This document shows positions 7,185 through 15,446 of a DNA stretch of 64,000 nt, piece by piece. Origin of the DNA: an uncultured Vibrio sp. (GTDB lineage: Bacteria > Pseudomonadota > Gammaproteobacteria > Enterobacterales > Vibrionaceae); contig CANNGN010000009.1 of the NCBI GenBank assembly GCA_947504195.1, forward strand, positions 1-64,000, written 5' to 3'. The first letter of the stretch is position 1; every line of letters begins with the position of its first letter. The notes below the pieces were generated by a model. The model saw only the letters and a list, made by a program, of their open reading frames with translations. It did not search any database and was not told the origin of the DNA. The translations under genes and the position numbers were made by a program.

Positions 7185-7673
7185 TTACTTATCTGACTCC
7201 AATTCCGACCTAAGAATAGCAATAGTATACTGGCTGAATACTTTGATCCCTTCACGTTCTAATAGCGCAGTCGTCACTCCGATACCGTCGATTTTAACTC
7301 CACCAAACGTACCGTCATAGATTTTTGAACTACCACACGACGGACTTGCTTCGGCGAGTATCGCATATTTAATATCGTTATTTTGGCATGCTTTCAATGC
7401 ATTTTTAGCGCCTGCGAGAAACGGTTCTGTTACGTCTACGCCATCATTTGCGACAACACGAGCGGCACCAAAGATAACATCGCCACCTTGACCATCGATT
7501 ATTTCAGCGGGCGGCCTCGGAATCGGCAAACCAGACGATACTTCTGGACAGAAAACAACCATATCAACATGAGTACGGAGCCAGTTAAGATCTAATTCTG
7601 ATATATTCAAACAACTGCCGTTATATCGAACGTTGTTTCCAACTAAACATGAACTGACTAAAACCTTTTCCAC
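7185..7673 (-). CDS. DUF523 protein, TudS-type [4Fe-4S] desulfidase candidate
   Basis: The 162-residue protein is nearly pure DUF523. The three invariant cysteines are at residues 9 (SSCLVG), 42 (VFCPEV) and 113 (SPSCG), the ligands that hold the catalytic iron-sulfur cluster in thiouracil desulfidase TudS. That points to removal of sulfur from thiolated nucleobases or a related thioamide. The motif match supports the cluster. The substrate is inferred from the characterised family member. Confidence 0.8.
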   Translation of the reverse strand: MEKVLVSSCLVGNNVRYNGSCLNISELDLNWLRTHVDMVVFCPEVSSGLPIPRPPAEIIDGQGGDVIFGAARVVANDGVDVTEPFLAGAKNALKACQNNDIKYAILAEASPSCGSSKIYDGTFGGVKIDGIGVTTALLEREGIKVFSQYTIAILRSELESDK

Positions 7674-7739
7674 TATTTGCTCCTTTAATTACAAGGCAGA
7701 AGTAACGTTTTCGCTTTAGATAAAAACAAGAGTTTGGGG

Positions 7740-8207
7740 TTAAATCTTCCGACACATTATGAACTGAGGCCCAGCGGCTCCACCAAGATATTTTTCATTG
7801 GTGTATTCGAAACCACCTTTTTGATAGCAACTAAATGCAATCGGATTTTTGCAGTTTACGGTAAGATAAATTGAGTGGTAGTCCGAATAGAAAGATTTTA
7901 GATAAGCAAATAACGCTTTTACAGAACCAGCCCCTAACCCTTTACCTTGCTGGTTTTTATCCAGTGCAAATGACCTAAGACCGATACTATTTTCTGGACA
8001 AAACTCGTAGTGAGACGAATAGGCAATATCGAGCTTAAAGAAACCCACAACAGCATCGTCAGACTTAATTACGTGTAAGTGAATCGTTTTACAATCATCT
8101 CGTAGAAACTCGTCTGCTGTACATGCAAACTTTACTTGTTCATCCGCTAGCCGAATTGAACGCACTTGCTCCAAGTGCGAATTATTAAGCTTTTCAACCG
8201 TTATCAT
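7740..8207 (-). CDS. GNAT family N-acetyltransferase
   Basis: The 155-residue protein has LDKNQQGKGLGAGSVKALFAY, with the QGKGLG acetyl-CoA loop at about residue 90, and NPIAFSCYQKGGFEYTNE as the C-terminal motif. No second domain. Substrate unknown. A 74-base gap separates it from the DUF523 homologue downstream. Upstream the gap to the next gene is AT-rich without a clear terminator. Confidence 0.8.
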   Translation of the reverse strand: MITVEKLNNSHLEQVRSIRLADEQVKFACTADEFLRDDCKTIHLHVIKSDDAVVGFFKLDIAYSSHYEFCPENSIGLRSFALDKNQQGKGLGAGSVKALFAYLKSFYSDYHSIYLTVNCKNPIAFSCYQKGGFEYTNEKYLGGAAGPQFIMCRKI

Positions 8208-8281
8208 TATTGCTCCGGTATATCTATTTTATAGTGTAGTATTCAATCTAAGGCTCATTCTTACGATACAATTTCATGGTT

Positions 8282-8587
8282 CTAATGTGCTTCTAGATAT
8301 CGAACCGTTTTACCTAATTGAGTCGCAAATTCAATTTCAGATTGGGTACTCTTTCCAATATAACCACCAACATTAATGACGAGAATTTCATCTGATATTT
8401 CTATCTTACGTTTATGAAGTTCACCTAGCATTAGCTTTTCTTGTTCAGTAAGTGTCGCGGCTTTTGCTGAACCTAACCCGCCCACGCTCAAAACAATTCG
8501 GCCAGCCATCGTTTCATTCAAATTGGCATCAATAAACGCCTGCTCAAATTTAATACTTCCACATAATGTAACGATCAAAGGTTTCAT
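8282..8587 (-). CDS. small nucleoside 2-deoxyribosyltransferase-like protein
   Basis: The 101-residue protein starts MKPLIVTLCGSIKF and has HKRKIEISDEILVINVGGYIG and STQSEIEFA. These are features of small Rossmann-like proteins related to nucleoside 2-deoxyribosyltransferases. The GGYIG..S..E cluster marks a nucleotide-binding pocket. Whether it hydrolyses or transfers is unknown. The start at 8587 follows AGGAAAAAAT. An upstream ATG (MPLGKN) is less likely. Confidence 0.65.
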   Translation of the reverse strand: MKPLIVTLCGSIKFEQAFIDANLNETMAGRIVLSVGGLGSAKAATLTEQEKLMLGELHKRKIEISDEILVINVGGYIGKSTQSEIEFATQLGKTVRYLEAH

Positions 8588-8686
8588 ATTTTTTCCTAGT
8601 GGCATGACGATAATTCAAACCGCGCAACAGAAATACACCGCAAAGAAAATTACATTAAAACGTTTAATTAGCGCGTTGGTAATCTG

Positions 8687-9028
8687 TTACCCGAGCCTAT
8701 TCGCCCAATTTCCGTTGTTCTGGTTGTCGCAATTCTCTTCGGTGTCGTAAGAAATATGGTTATTAATATTCTTAACTTTGATGCTGAGGTTGTTGAATTC
8801 GGCCTGAACAAGTGATGCCAATGTTGAACTTTGGTCCGATTGTAAATAATCGTCGAGATTATCATTAGTATCGAAAACACATATCACCTTCAGGCTTTGC
8901 GGAAAGTTAGAATAATTAACGTTATGTGTTATCCATTGAAATCCGTTTAGATCTCGTGTCGCAGCATCACAAATGTCCGTTAAACTCTCTCGAAGTTGAT
9001 TTTCAATTTTCTTATCTGTTTTACGCAT
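8687..9028 (-). CDS. conserved hypothetical protein, sometimes labelled Fis-family
   Basis: The 113-residue protein opens MRKTDKKIENQLRESLTDIC and has FQWITHNVNYSNFP, CVFDTNDNL and a C-terminal SYDTEENCDNQNNGNWA block. I recognise a conserved marine gammaproteobacterial family that databases sometimes call a Fis-type regulator. I see no Fis helix-turn-helix here, so that name should not be trusted. Function unknown. It lies 30 bases upstream of the next gene, on the same strand. Confidence 0.65.
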   Translation of the reverse strand: MRKTDKKIENQLRESLTDICDAATRDLNGFQWITHNVNYSNFPQSLKVICVFDTNDNLDDYLQSDQSSTLASLVQAEFNNLSIKVKNINNHISYDTEENCDNQNNGNWANRLG

Positions 9029-9058
9029 AATCTCTTATCTAAATAATAAACCCAGCTG

Positions 9059-9601
9059 TCACACCGACGCTTCTGGAATCTCTAACAAAAAATCAGTCAC
9101 GCCAACATCTATCCCTTGTTGATATAACAAGGTCGACAATTGACCACGGTGATGCGTTTGGTGATTAAACAAATGGGATAACAGTTCACCAAAATTTCGA
9201 ACGCTAACAACACCCTTTGTATTTGAGTATTTTACGTTTTTCAAGAAATCATTCACATTGACCTCATTCTTGAGCCAGTCGGAAATTAAAGTATCAACGT
9301 TGTTTCGTAGCAGCTTGAAAGAAACAAGATCGGAACAGAGTACATCATTTAATCCACTCGGTTTAGGAAGATCTAAAATTTTTCTAAGCGTCACGTATTC
9401 AGCTGAGTGGGAACAAAACCTCGACAACCATATAATATCACCAACCAAAATATGATTTAACGTCCCCAATATGGAAGAAAAATATGCTCCTAAGTCCTGA
9501 TTAAGCTTTTCATCTGATAAATCTGATATCACATTTATGATCTGGTTATTCATACGATGGTTATACTCTGCCATCAATATAAAATGATTGAGGTTATTCA
9601 T
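9059..9601 (-). CDS. DinB-family protein
   Basis: The ~180-residue four-helix protein has the three-histidine metal site of DinB/YfiT proteins: GTLNHIL and later HLFNHQTHHRGQLSTLLYQ. These are putative metal-dependent thiol transferases or hydrolases. The start is uncertain. A GTG at 9667 gives 22 more residues. I prefer ATG at 9601 because homologues begin near MNNLNHF and because a 14-codon frame (starting after AAAGGAAA at about 9643) ends in TAATG at this start, which would couple translation. M21 at 9607 is also possible. Confidence 0.75.
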   Translation of the reverse strand: MNNLNHFILMAEYNHRMNNQIINVISDLSDEKLNQDLGAYFSSILGTLNHILVGDIIWLSRFCSHSAEYVTLRKILDLPKPSGLNDVLCSDLVSFKLLRNNVDTLISDWLKNEVNVNDFLKNVKYSNTKGVVSVRNFGELLSHLFNHQTHHRGQLSTLLYQQGIDVGVTDFLLEIPEASV

Positions 9602-9685
9602 TAGCATACGAAGGCAATGACTGATTGAATCAACAGGTTTGACATAAACTTTCCTTTTAACACTCACGTTCTCCCAATTACAGAA

Positions 9686-10189
9686 TTAAGACTGAACAGT
9701 GATTTGAACAAATTTCTTCGCTAACTCTAACAACGTGGTTTCGGTGATTACCTCAACGTTATCTTGATCCGCTATTTTTCCATGATTAATCAACACCGTT
9801 CTTGGATACCCGTGGCCACCAAATAACTCAGTTAATTTTTCATGTGCAACGCTAATAAAGTTGCCTTTAGATAATTGCACTGTCACCTGCAACACATCAA
9901 TGCCGTGAGAATGCATTTCCTGAGTAAAACGACCTATATGTAACGCTTGTCTCTCTGTGCAATCAGGACACCATGCCGTAACAACATTGACGACGAAAGT
10001 ATCACCCGAGGCGATACGACGGTTAATGTCGTCTGGCTCTACAATTTGAAGTCCGCTTGAGAATTGATCGCTGTTAGTTGGTTCAAATTTGTTTCCCATA
10101 TCAATATGGTCCTCGCGAGTGTTTATAAACTTGGTACAAGATAATACACACATTAATAGTAAAGAAGCGATCTTTGTTATATGTATCAA
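9686..10189 (-). CDS. thioredoxin-fold protein, possible lipoprotein
   Basis: The 167-residue frame has WCPDCT, a thioredoxin-type CxxC at about residue 74-77, then a predicted cis-proline region HGYPRTVLIN. This indicates thiol-disulfide exchange or thioredoxin-like binding. The N terminus (IASLLLMCVLSC) looks like a short signal with a lipobox, implying attachment in the envelope, but it relies on a TTG start at 10189 with no clear ribosome site. MGNKFEP at 10099 is the alternative and would make it cytoplasmic. A 16-base tandem duplication sits on the TTG region. Confidence 0.65.
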   Translation of the reverse strand: MIHITKIASLLLMCVLSCTKFINTREDHIDMGNKFEPTNSDQFSSGLQIVEPDDINRRIASGDTFVVNVVTAWCPDCTERQALHIGRFTQEMHSHGIDVLQVTVQLSKGNFISVAHEKLTELFGGHGYPRTVLINHGKIADQDNVEVITETTLLELAKKFVQITVQS

Positions 10190-10207
10190 AGGTTATATGT
10201 ATCAAAG
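10176..10207. repeat. perfect 16-bp tandem duplication
   Basis: GTTATATGTATCAAAG occurs twice in a row (10176-10191 and 10192-10207) across the likely start of the thioredoxin-fold gene. Its length is not a multiple of three, so it changes which upstream codons are in frame and may have displaced the original start. Confidence 0.85.
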
Positions 10208-10319
10208 ATTACGAAGAACTTGAAACTTGGAGATGTGGGAGCGAAATAAGGCAGTAGTGATTGGTGTCTAGAGCGATTTATCGTTTAGATATTGGGCTTA
10301 GATAATGAATTGATTACTT

Positions 10320-10363
10320 CCATAGCCATATAAAATAACCTCAATTGCTTTATATAACTATGG
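10320..10363 (-). terminator. hairpin downstream of cheV
   Basis: CCATAG..ATATAAA pairs with TTTATAT..CTATGG over 13 of 15 positions around a 14-base loop, 36 bases past the cheV stop. It is AT-rich and lacks a strong T run, so it may be a terminator or an mRNA 3'-end stabiliser. Confidence 0.4.
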
Positions 10364-10398
10364 ATTTCGATGGTCTAAATTAGCATGTAAGTTAAGAC

Positions 10399-11325
10399 CT
10401 AAAGTAATGTTTCGTCGAGCCAAGGAACCAATCGGTGGATTTCTGGCTTGGTGAGTGTTTCTGACGCGCCAACATCCATTGCTTTGACCTTATTTTCTGT
10501 TGTCATTGTCGAGGAGAAAATAAGTACTGGCGGTGGGTTCGGCTGACCAGTGACCGTTTTACATAAGAATAACCCGTCAACTTTAGGCATCTCTACATCA
10601 GACACAATCGCACTGATGTCTTTACGGTTTGATTCAAAATACTCTAGAGCCTGAGCACCATCGGTCACTGTTTCAACACGATATCCTGCCTGAGAGACGA
10701 CGTTACTCAGTTGTTCTAGTATAAATTTAGAGTCATCGGCAATTAACACAGTATGTTGTGCTCGCACTCTCTTTTTCTCGACCGACAAATCGACACTACT
10801 GTCTGCCGAAAGATTATATTGACTCATGTTGATATCAGAGTTCATTTCAGCAATGATCATTTCAAAATCTAAAATAAAAACTAATCGATCTTCGATGGTG
10901 ACTGATGCGACGATACAGTTGTCTTCACCTGCGAGTGATATTTCCCCCGCCGCCGCTAAATCGTTCCAAGAAACTCGATGTATACGATTAATAGAGTCAA
11001 TTAAAAAGCCGTTCGTTACGCCATTGAAATCAGTAACGATAACGTATTGATTGTCTGTGGGCGGTTTTTTAGATAGCCCTAACCATTTACCAAGATGAAT
11101 CAAGGGGGTGACTGTATCTCTAGATTTAAATACCCCGACAACATTATCGTCCCCTTTTGGGTAATCAGTCATTTCAGGAATTCTGATGATCTCACGTACT
11201 TTAGCGACGTTGATACCGTAACTATTATGCTTTGTTGATCCGTCTGGCAGTTCTTTAATTATTTGAAATTCGGCTATTTCAAGCTCATTGGTCCCGGATT
11301 CAACTAATATTTTAGAGTTTGACAT
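10399..11325 (-). CDS. cheV: chemotaxis coupling protein CheV
   Basis: The 308-residue protein joins an N-terminal CheW-like domain (about 15-160, AKVREIIRIPEMTDYP, VVGVFKSRDTVTPLIHL) to a C-terminal receiver domain (about 190-308). The receiver has the phospho-acceptor aspartate at residue 243 (SDVEMPKVDG) and conserved lysine 293 (LTKPE). CheV couples chemoreceptors to CheA and tunes signalling through phosphorylation. Vibrios have several copies. It is a lone chemotaxis gene with its own 330-base upstream region. Confidence 0.95.
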   Translation of the reverse strand: MSNSKILVESGTNELEIAEFQIIKELPDGSTKHNSYGINVAKVREIIRIPEMTDYPKGDDNVVGVFKSRDTVTPLIHLGKWLGLSKKPPTDNQYVIVTDFNGVTNGFLIDSINRIHRVSWNDLAAAGEISLAGEDNCIVASVTIEDRLVFILDFEMIIAEMNSDINMSQYNLSADSSVDLSVEKKRVRAQHTVLIADDSKFILEQLSNVVSQAGYRVETVTDGAQALEYFESNRKDISAIVSDVEMPKVDGLFLCKTVTGQPNPPPVLIFSSTMTTENKVKAMDVGASETLTKPEIHRLVPWLDETLL

Positions 11326-11660
11326 TGACTAACTACCTAACAAAATTTTTAACTAACTATGCTGTTTATCGGCTTATTGGCACTGACATTCAGCGACACT
11401 GGTACATCGTATTGTTGTCAATTCGATTCCGTAAGTTGAGCGTAGGTTCGACTAGCACGAAAATAAAGATCGACTCGATGCCATTACGTTAAAAAAGTGG
11501 CAGAGATCATAACTCTACAAAGCATATTAATTTTGTGGTTGATATTTAAGTATTTTTATATGTGGATTAGATGATGTGTAGCAACAAGGTCAATAGTACC
11601 TAGTGGTATAACTTAGATGTATTTAGGTTTATTGCATCTGAGTTATTAGTCATACTTTAT
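11326..11660. other. upstream region of cheV without genes
   Basis: This 335-base AT-rich stretch separates cheV from an upstream GNAT gene on the same strand. It must hold the cheV promoter. I saw no convincing terminator, repeat or RNA motif. Confidence 0.5.
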
Positions 11661-12122
11661 CTACATATCTAAAGTAAATCTCAGCATATCGTAGTGTTGT
11701 ATTCCATTTTCGTAGATTGGCTCATCATAATAATCAATGAAAAAGTTCTTCCAAACCTCTTCAGCTCGAAAACCCAGTCGTTGATAAAACGCTAACTGAT
11801 GACCAAATTTACCGGTCCCCAATACCAATTTAGTGACATTTCGATTCTTGAGTTCTCCAATAACAAACTCAAGCAGCATAGTGCCGATGCCTTGGCCCTG
11901 CTTTGCTTCCAAACAAGCAATATTAAACAGTTCTATTTCACCATGAGGATTTGAATTTAAAACACAGACACATACCAACTCATCTTTTACAAAAGCACCA
12001 AAGCAAGTCGCCTGATGTAAATAGTCTCGAATTTTAGATTCTTGAGGATCGGCAATAAGCAACAAACTTATCGGTACACTATCACTAGAAATTTCTCTAT
12101 ATTGAATCAAATAAACCTCCAT
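11661..12122 (-). CDS. GNAT family N-acetyltransferase
   Basis: The 153-residue protein has IACLEAKQGQGIGTMLLEFV with the QGQGIG cofactor loop and LAFYQRLGFRAEEVW near the end. Family is clear, substrate is not. It starts 34 bases downstream of an SDR gene on the same strand and may share its transcript. Confidence 0.85.
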   Translation of the reverse strand: MEVYLIQYREISSDSVPISLLLIADPQESKIRDYLHQATCFGAFVKDELVCVCVLNSNPHGEIELFNIACLEAKQGQGIGTMLLEFVIGELKNRNVTKLVLGTGKFGHQLAFYQRLGFRAEEVWKNFFIDYYDEPIYENGIQHYDMLRFTLDM

Positions 12123-12155
12123 TCCGAATGTGAAAGCAGCGGAATCTCACGTGTG

Positions 12156-12887
12156 CTATTTTCCACCCGTTACATCAACAAACGAACCAGTTATATAGGA
12201 CGCTTCATCTGAGAGTAGCCAAGCGATGGCATTCGCAACCTCGTCTGCCGTACCACCACGTTGGAGAGGAATTTGTGATGACAGCCGCTCAACTCGGTTG
12301 GGTTCGCCACCATCAGCGTGTATATCCGTATAAATAAAACCTGGTTTAACGGCATTAACTCTAATTCCCTTAGGCGCGAGTTCCAATGAGAGCCCTTTTG
12401 TTAATGAATCCATTGCGCCCTTAGATGCGGCATAGTCAATATATTCGAATGGAGCACCACTTCTAGCCGCAGTCGAAGATACATTGACAATCGCTCCAGG
12501 CCCTGTCGACTGGTTCACAAATGCCTTTGAGCATAAAAAGCAGCTACCAACATTCACGGCCATAACTTGATTAAAACGTTCGAAGCTAATATCTGATAAT
12601 GTGGATTGGGAAAAGAGTACACCGACATTGTTCACCAAATGAGTGACTATCCCAACCGTATCATTCACTTCTGCAAATAAGTTCTGTACATCTGCCTCTT
12701 TGGACACATCGGCCTGAACACTAAATGCAGTCCCTCCAGCACTTGAAATTGCGTCAACAACCGCTTGAGCTTGTACTTCATTCGTACGGTAGTTAACACA
12801 CACTGAATATCCTTGAGAGGCCAGTAACATCGAAGTTGCCGCTCCTATCCCTCGACCACCACCCGTTACGATTGCTATTTTCTTCAT
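12156..12887 (-). CDS. short-chain dehydrogenase/reductase (SDR)
   Basis: The 243-residue classical SDR has the cofactor loop TGGGRGIG at about residues 8-15, NNVG, the catalytic Ser in VNVSSTAARSG, YAASK (Tyr/Lys pair), and IRVNAVKPGF. The C terminus ASYITGSFVDVTGGK matches glucose/3-oxoacyl-type reductases. NADP(H) preference is likely. The substrate cannot be assigned. The start at 12887 follows GGAG at seven bases. Confidence 0.9.
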   Translation of the reverse strand: MKKIAIVTGGGRGIGAATSMLLASQGYSVCVNYRTNEVQAQAVVDAISSAGGTAFSVQADVSKEADVQNLFAEVNDTVGIVTHLVNNVGVLFSQSTLSDISFERFNQVMAVNVGSCFLCSKAFVNQSTGPGAIVNVSSTAARSGAPFEYIDYAASKGAMDSLTKGLSLELAPKGIRVNAVKPGFIYTDIHADGGEPNRVERLSSQIPLQRGGTADEVANAIAWLLSDEASYITGSFVDVTGGK

Positions 12888-13014
12888 CGCACACTCCATA
12901 AATCAATAACTCCCATATAAACAAAACGAGGTTAAATCTAACTATAAAAAACGCCTTCCACCTGACTTACCAAAAGTTGGGAACGTTATGACGAGTCTAC
13001 CAATTTGTAATTGA

Positions 13015-13500
13015 TTATTTATGTTCGCTTTCCTTAACGGCACAAATCATAGTATTAAGATCGCTAATTATCGTCTGCGGTTTTTCCGCACCTTTATCGT
13101 CAAATAAGATGTTATCCATTTCGGCTAGTAATTGCCTTGCGTCTGCCATTAGGCATTCACCGGTCTCTGTAAAATGAATTTCCTTCTGTTTCCCAACGCC
13201 ATCTTTCTGCTCAAGATACCCTAGCTGGCACAGATGTTTCACGGTTTTCGCGACCATCTGCCTTGTGACGTCTAAATTTCTCGCTATTTCAGAACCGTAG
13301 TTCACACCACACTCAAGAACTCCAAGAAATGAAAGAAGTGCAGGAGTAAGTGAGACATACCCCTTTTCCACCAAACGCTGAGAAAGATATTTTGTAATTA
13401 CAGTGTTTAGCATTGATGCGCTTTGGATCAGCTGTAGTGACTGAGACTCCACCAATGGAGTACCTTTTTTTGTAAACCTAGTTGACACAATAATACTCAT
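13015..13500 (-). CDS. MarR-family transcriptional regulator
   Basis: The 161-residue protein carries a winged helix (about 60-115: LLSFLGVLECG, SEIARNLDVTRQMVAKTVKHL, GYLEQKD) flanked by dimerisation helices, as in MarR proteins. It is divergent from a small membrane-protein gene with a gap of about 45 bases, so it probably controls that gene and itself, and perhaps the SDR downstream. Inducer unknown. Confidence 0.85.
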   Translation of the reverse strand: MSIIVSTRFTKKGTPLVESQSLQLIQSASMLNTVITKYLSQRLVEKGYVSLTPALLSFLGVLECGVNYGSEIARNLDVTRQMVAKTVKHLCQLGYLEQKDGVGKQKEIHFTETGECLMADARQLLAEMDNILFDDKGAEKPQTIISDLNTMICAVKESEHK

Positions 13501-13544
13501 TCATTATTCTGCATGTAAACCAAGTGTACATAGAGAAAGTGATT

Positions 13545-13934
13545 ATGTTAAGTCTAAAAAATATCATGCGCGCAAACGCGACGAGCTGTTTAGGTTTCGG
13601 AGCGTTATTTGCGCTGCAACCGAGTTTGGTAGCGACCTTCTTAGGTGGTGACTTCCCCGCTCCAGCACTCGCAATATTCACTTTAGGCGTTCTACTGATA
13701 GTGAATGGTCTTCACCTAATTTGGGCGTCAAGAATCCCAGTACCCAAAAAGGCACTGGTATTGTATTTTTCTGGGGGTGACTATATTTGGGTTATTGCAT
13801 CATTAGTGCTAATCATCTCAGGATGTTGGATCACAACCACAAGCGGCATTGTAGTTGCCAGTGCTGTTGCTGCTCTGGTAGGACTTTTCGGCGTGCTTCA
13901 AATGACGACCAGAAAAGCAATGGGGCAATGCTAA
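13545..13934 (+). CDS. small four-helix membrane protein
   Basis: The 129-residue protein begins MLSLKNIMRANATSCLGFG and has four hydrophobic segments (about 10-30, 42-62, 78-98, 102-120) with short charged loops. I do not recognise the family with certainty. It resembles uncharacterised integral membrane proteins next to MarR regulators. The divergent MarR gene is its likely repressor. The ATG at 13545 is preferred over one seven codons upstream. Confidence 0.65.
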   Translation: MLSLKNIMRANATSCLGFGALFALQPSLVATFLGGDFPAPALAIFTLGVLLIVNGLHLIWASRIPVPKKALVLYFSGGDYIWVIASLVLIISGCWITTTSGIVVASAVAALVGLFGVLQMTTRKAMGQC

Positions 13935-13994
13935 ACATCGTTGAACACTAATATAAGATGGCGTCTGCACGCGCCATTCTTATTTAGAATACGC

Positions 13995-14276
13995 TTATTC
14001 AGTGCGACTTATTTGGTAATGCCTTTCAACATTTTTGGTCACTTTTCCCCACGTAGAGGACTTTACTCTGGCTTGGTGATGATCAAACGCGGTTTGGTCG
14101 ACGAACTCTTCGTACACATGAAATTGATGCACATCGGCAACATCTTGTGTAACAGTAAAGGTTAAACACCCTGCCTCTTCTAACGTCAGCCTTTTGTGAT
14201 TGACTAATTCCGTTTTCACCACCGCAAGATCCGAGTCTGGTACCACGATATACCCTTGCAATATAACCTTAGACAA
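13995..14276 (-). CDS. antibiotic biosynthesis monooxygenase-like (ABM) protein
   Basis: The 93-residue protein has the ABM ferredoxin-like fold signature: VILQGYIVVPDSD, CLTFTVTQDVADVHQFHVYEE and FDHHQARVKSS. Members are small dimeric monooxygenases or enzymes acting on quinone-like or aldehyde substrates, without prosthetic group. The start is TTG at 14276, seven bases after AAAGGAG. No ATG fits. It lies just downstream of a DJ-1 family gene, a pairing consistent with reactive-species detoxification. Confidence 0.75.
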   Translation of the reverse strand: MSKVILQGYIVVPDSDLAVVKTELVNHKRLTLEEAGCLTFTVTQDVADVHQFHVYEEFVDQTAFDHHQARVKSSTWGKVTKNVERHYQISRTE

Positions 14277-14339
14277 GATTGAACTCCTTTGGTGTGAACC
14301 CAACTTTAGATGACACGTAGATCGGCTTGATGATCGGAT

Positions 14340-14936
14340 TTATAAATACGCTCCGACAACTGACATACTGTGTTCGACTGTAGTTTCTTTTTCACCGACT
14401 GGCGCAACATAATGAATGGCCGATTCTGCGTCAGCCTTTCCGGATAGTTTACAAATCACCCACGCAGCCAAATACTGTGACGCCATACATCCTCCTGCTG
14501 TCGCAAGATTCCCTTTCGCGTAAAAAGGCTGGTCCAAAACATTAATTCCTGATTCGACAACCCAAGGCTTCGTTGTTAAATCTGTGCAGGCTGGCACATC
14601 ATGCAATAAACCAAGTACAGACATCAGCAACGTACCTGAACATTGAGCACCAATTATTTGAGATTGAGGATCAAGCTTTAACTTTGATAGTAAATTACTG
14701 TCTTGGGCAATGTCTCGGGTTAGCATACCACTCCCAAACAATACGGCGTCTGCATGGTTCGCAAATTCTAGAGTTTGTTGAGACTGAATAGTAACGCCAT
14801 TCATCGACGTGACGTATTCTGACGGACTTGTAATTTGTACGTTCCAACCGGCATCTTTCATTCGGTTCAGAATACCCGCTGCAATAAAGGAATCCAGCTC
14901 GTTAAATCCATCAAAAGTGAGTATCGCGATATCCAT
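14340..14936 (-). CDS. DJ-1/PfpI family protein
   Basis: The 198-residue protein starts MDIAILTFDGFNELDS, with an early conserved Glu, and has the nucleophile elbow GAQCSG at about residue 95-100, the class I glutamine amidotransferase-like fold. Close relatives include ThiJ/PfpI transcription-factor-like and isonitrile hydratase-like proteins. The ATG at 14936 follows AGGAGAAGAT. A longer frame with 23 extra residues is rejected. Confidence 0.85.
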   Translation of the reverse strand: MDIAILTFDGFNELDSFIAAGILNRMKDAGWNVQITSPSEYVTSMNGVTIQSQQTLEFANHADAVLFGSGMLTRDIAQDSNLLSKLKLDPQSQIIGAQCSGTLLMSVLGLLHDVPACTDLTTKPWVVESGINVLDQPFYAKGNLATAGGCMASQYLAAWVICKLSGKADAESAIHYVAPVGEKETTVEHSMSVVGAYL

Positions 14937-15043
14937 ATCTTCTCCTAAATAGTTCTTCGTGACGTGTTGGCCACCAATGGGTACATCGAATAAAACACTA
15001 TACATATTTAAGATAGTGATTGTATGAAATTAATGTTTACTGG

Positions 15044-15364
15044 TCATCCGGCCGACGATATTTTCAGTCCTAATATACCTATAATAATGAGCAGTAAGCT
15101 GATCATTTTTAACGTGCTCAAAGGCTCTTTAAGAAAGACAGTACCAAAGATAACTGCGCCAACCATACCTATTCCAACCCATACGGTATACGCAATACTT
15201 AACGGCAGTGTACGCATTGCAATGCTGAGGCAATAAAAACTTGCGACCATCGCTGTGACAGTTGCAATAGAAGGGAAAGGCTTAGTGAAACCATCTGTGT
15301 ACTTGAGTCCAACCGCCCAAGCAACCTCAAGTAACCCAGCAAATATAAGAACTAACCAGCTCAT
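15044..15364 (-). CDS. gdx: guanidinium exporter Gdx (SugE), SMR family
   Basis: The 106-residue, four-helix SMR protein has the essential glutamate in GLLEVAWAVGLKY (residue 13) and the SIAYTVWVGIG loop characteristic of the Gdx/SugE branch rather than EmrE. Gdx proteins export guanidinium in exchange for protons as antiparallel dimers. The guanidine-II riboswitch directly upstream makes the substrate assignment strong. AAGGTG lies six bases before the ATG. Confidence 0.92.
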   Translation of the reverse strand: MSWLVLIFAGLLEVAWAVGLKYTDGFTKPFPSIATVTAMVASFYCLSIAMRTLPLSIAYTVWVGIGMVGAVIFGTVFLKEPLSTLKMISLLLIIIGILGLKISSAG

Positions 15365-15377
15365 TACGACACCTTGA

Positions 15378-15427
15378 AATGGGGTCGTCCCCGTTTGAAT
15401 AAAGATCTCATAGGGTCGTCCCTACGA
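15378..15427 (-). promoter_or_regulatory. guanidine-II (mini-ykkC) riboswitch
   Basis: On the minus strand two hairpins with identical ACGA loops stand 18 bases apart: TAGGG-ACGA-CCCTA (15411-15424) and GGGG-ACGA-CCCC (15381-15392). Paired stem-loops with ACGR tetraloops define the guanidine-II class. The second hairpin ends 17 bases before the gdx start, beside its ribosome site, so ligand binding can control translation. Confidence 0.93.
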
Positions 15428-15446
15428 AATGTCCTGAAAAGTAACA

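Noticed and set aside
8687..9028. Naming the 113-residue protein a Fis-family regulator
   Set aside because: No helix-turn-helix resembling the Fis C terminus is visible.
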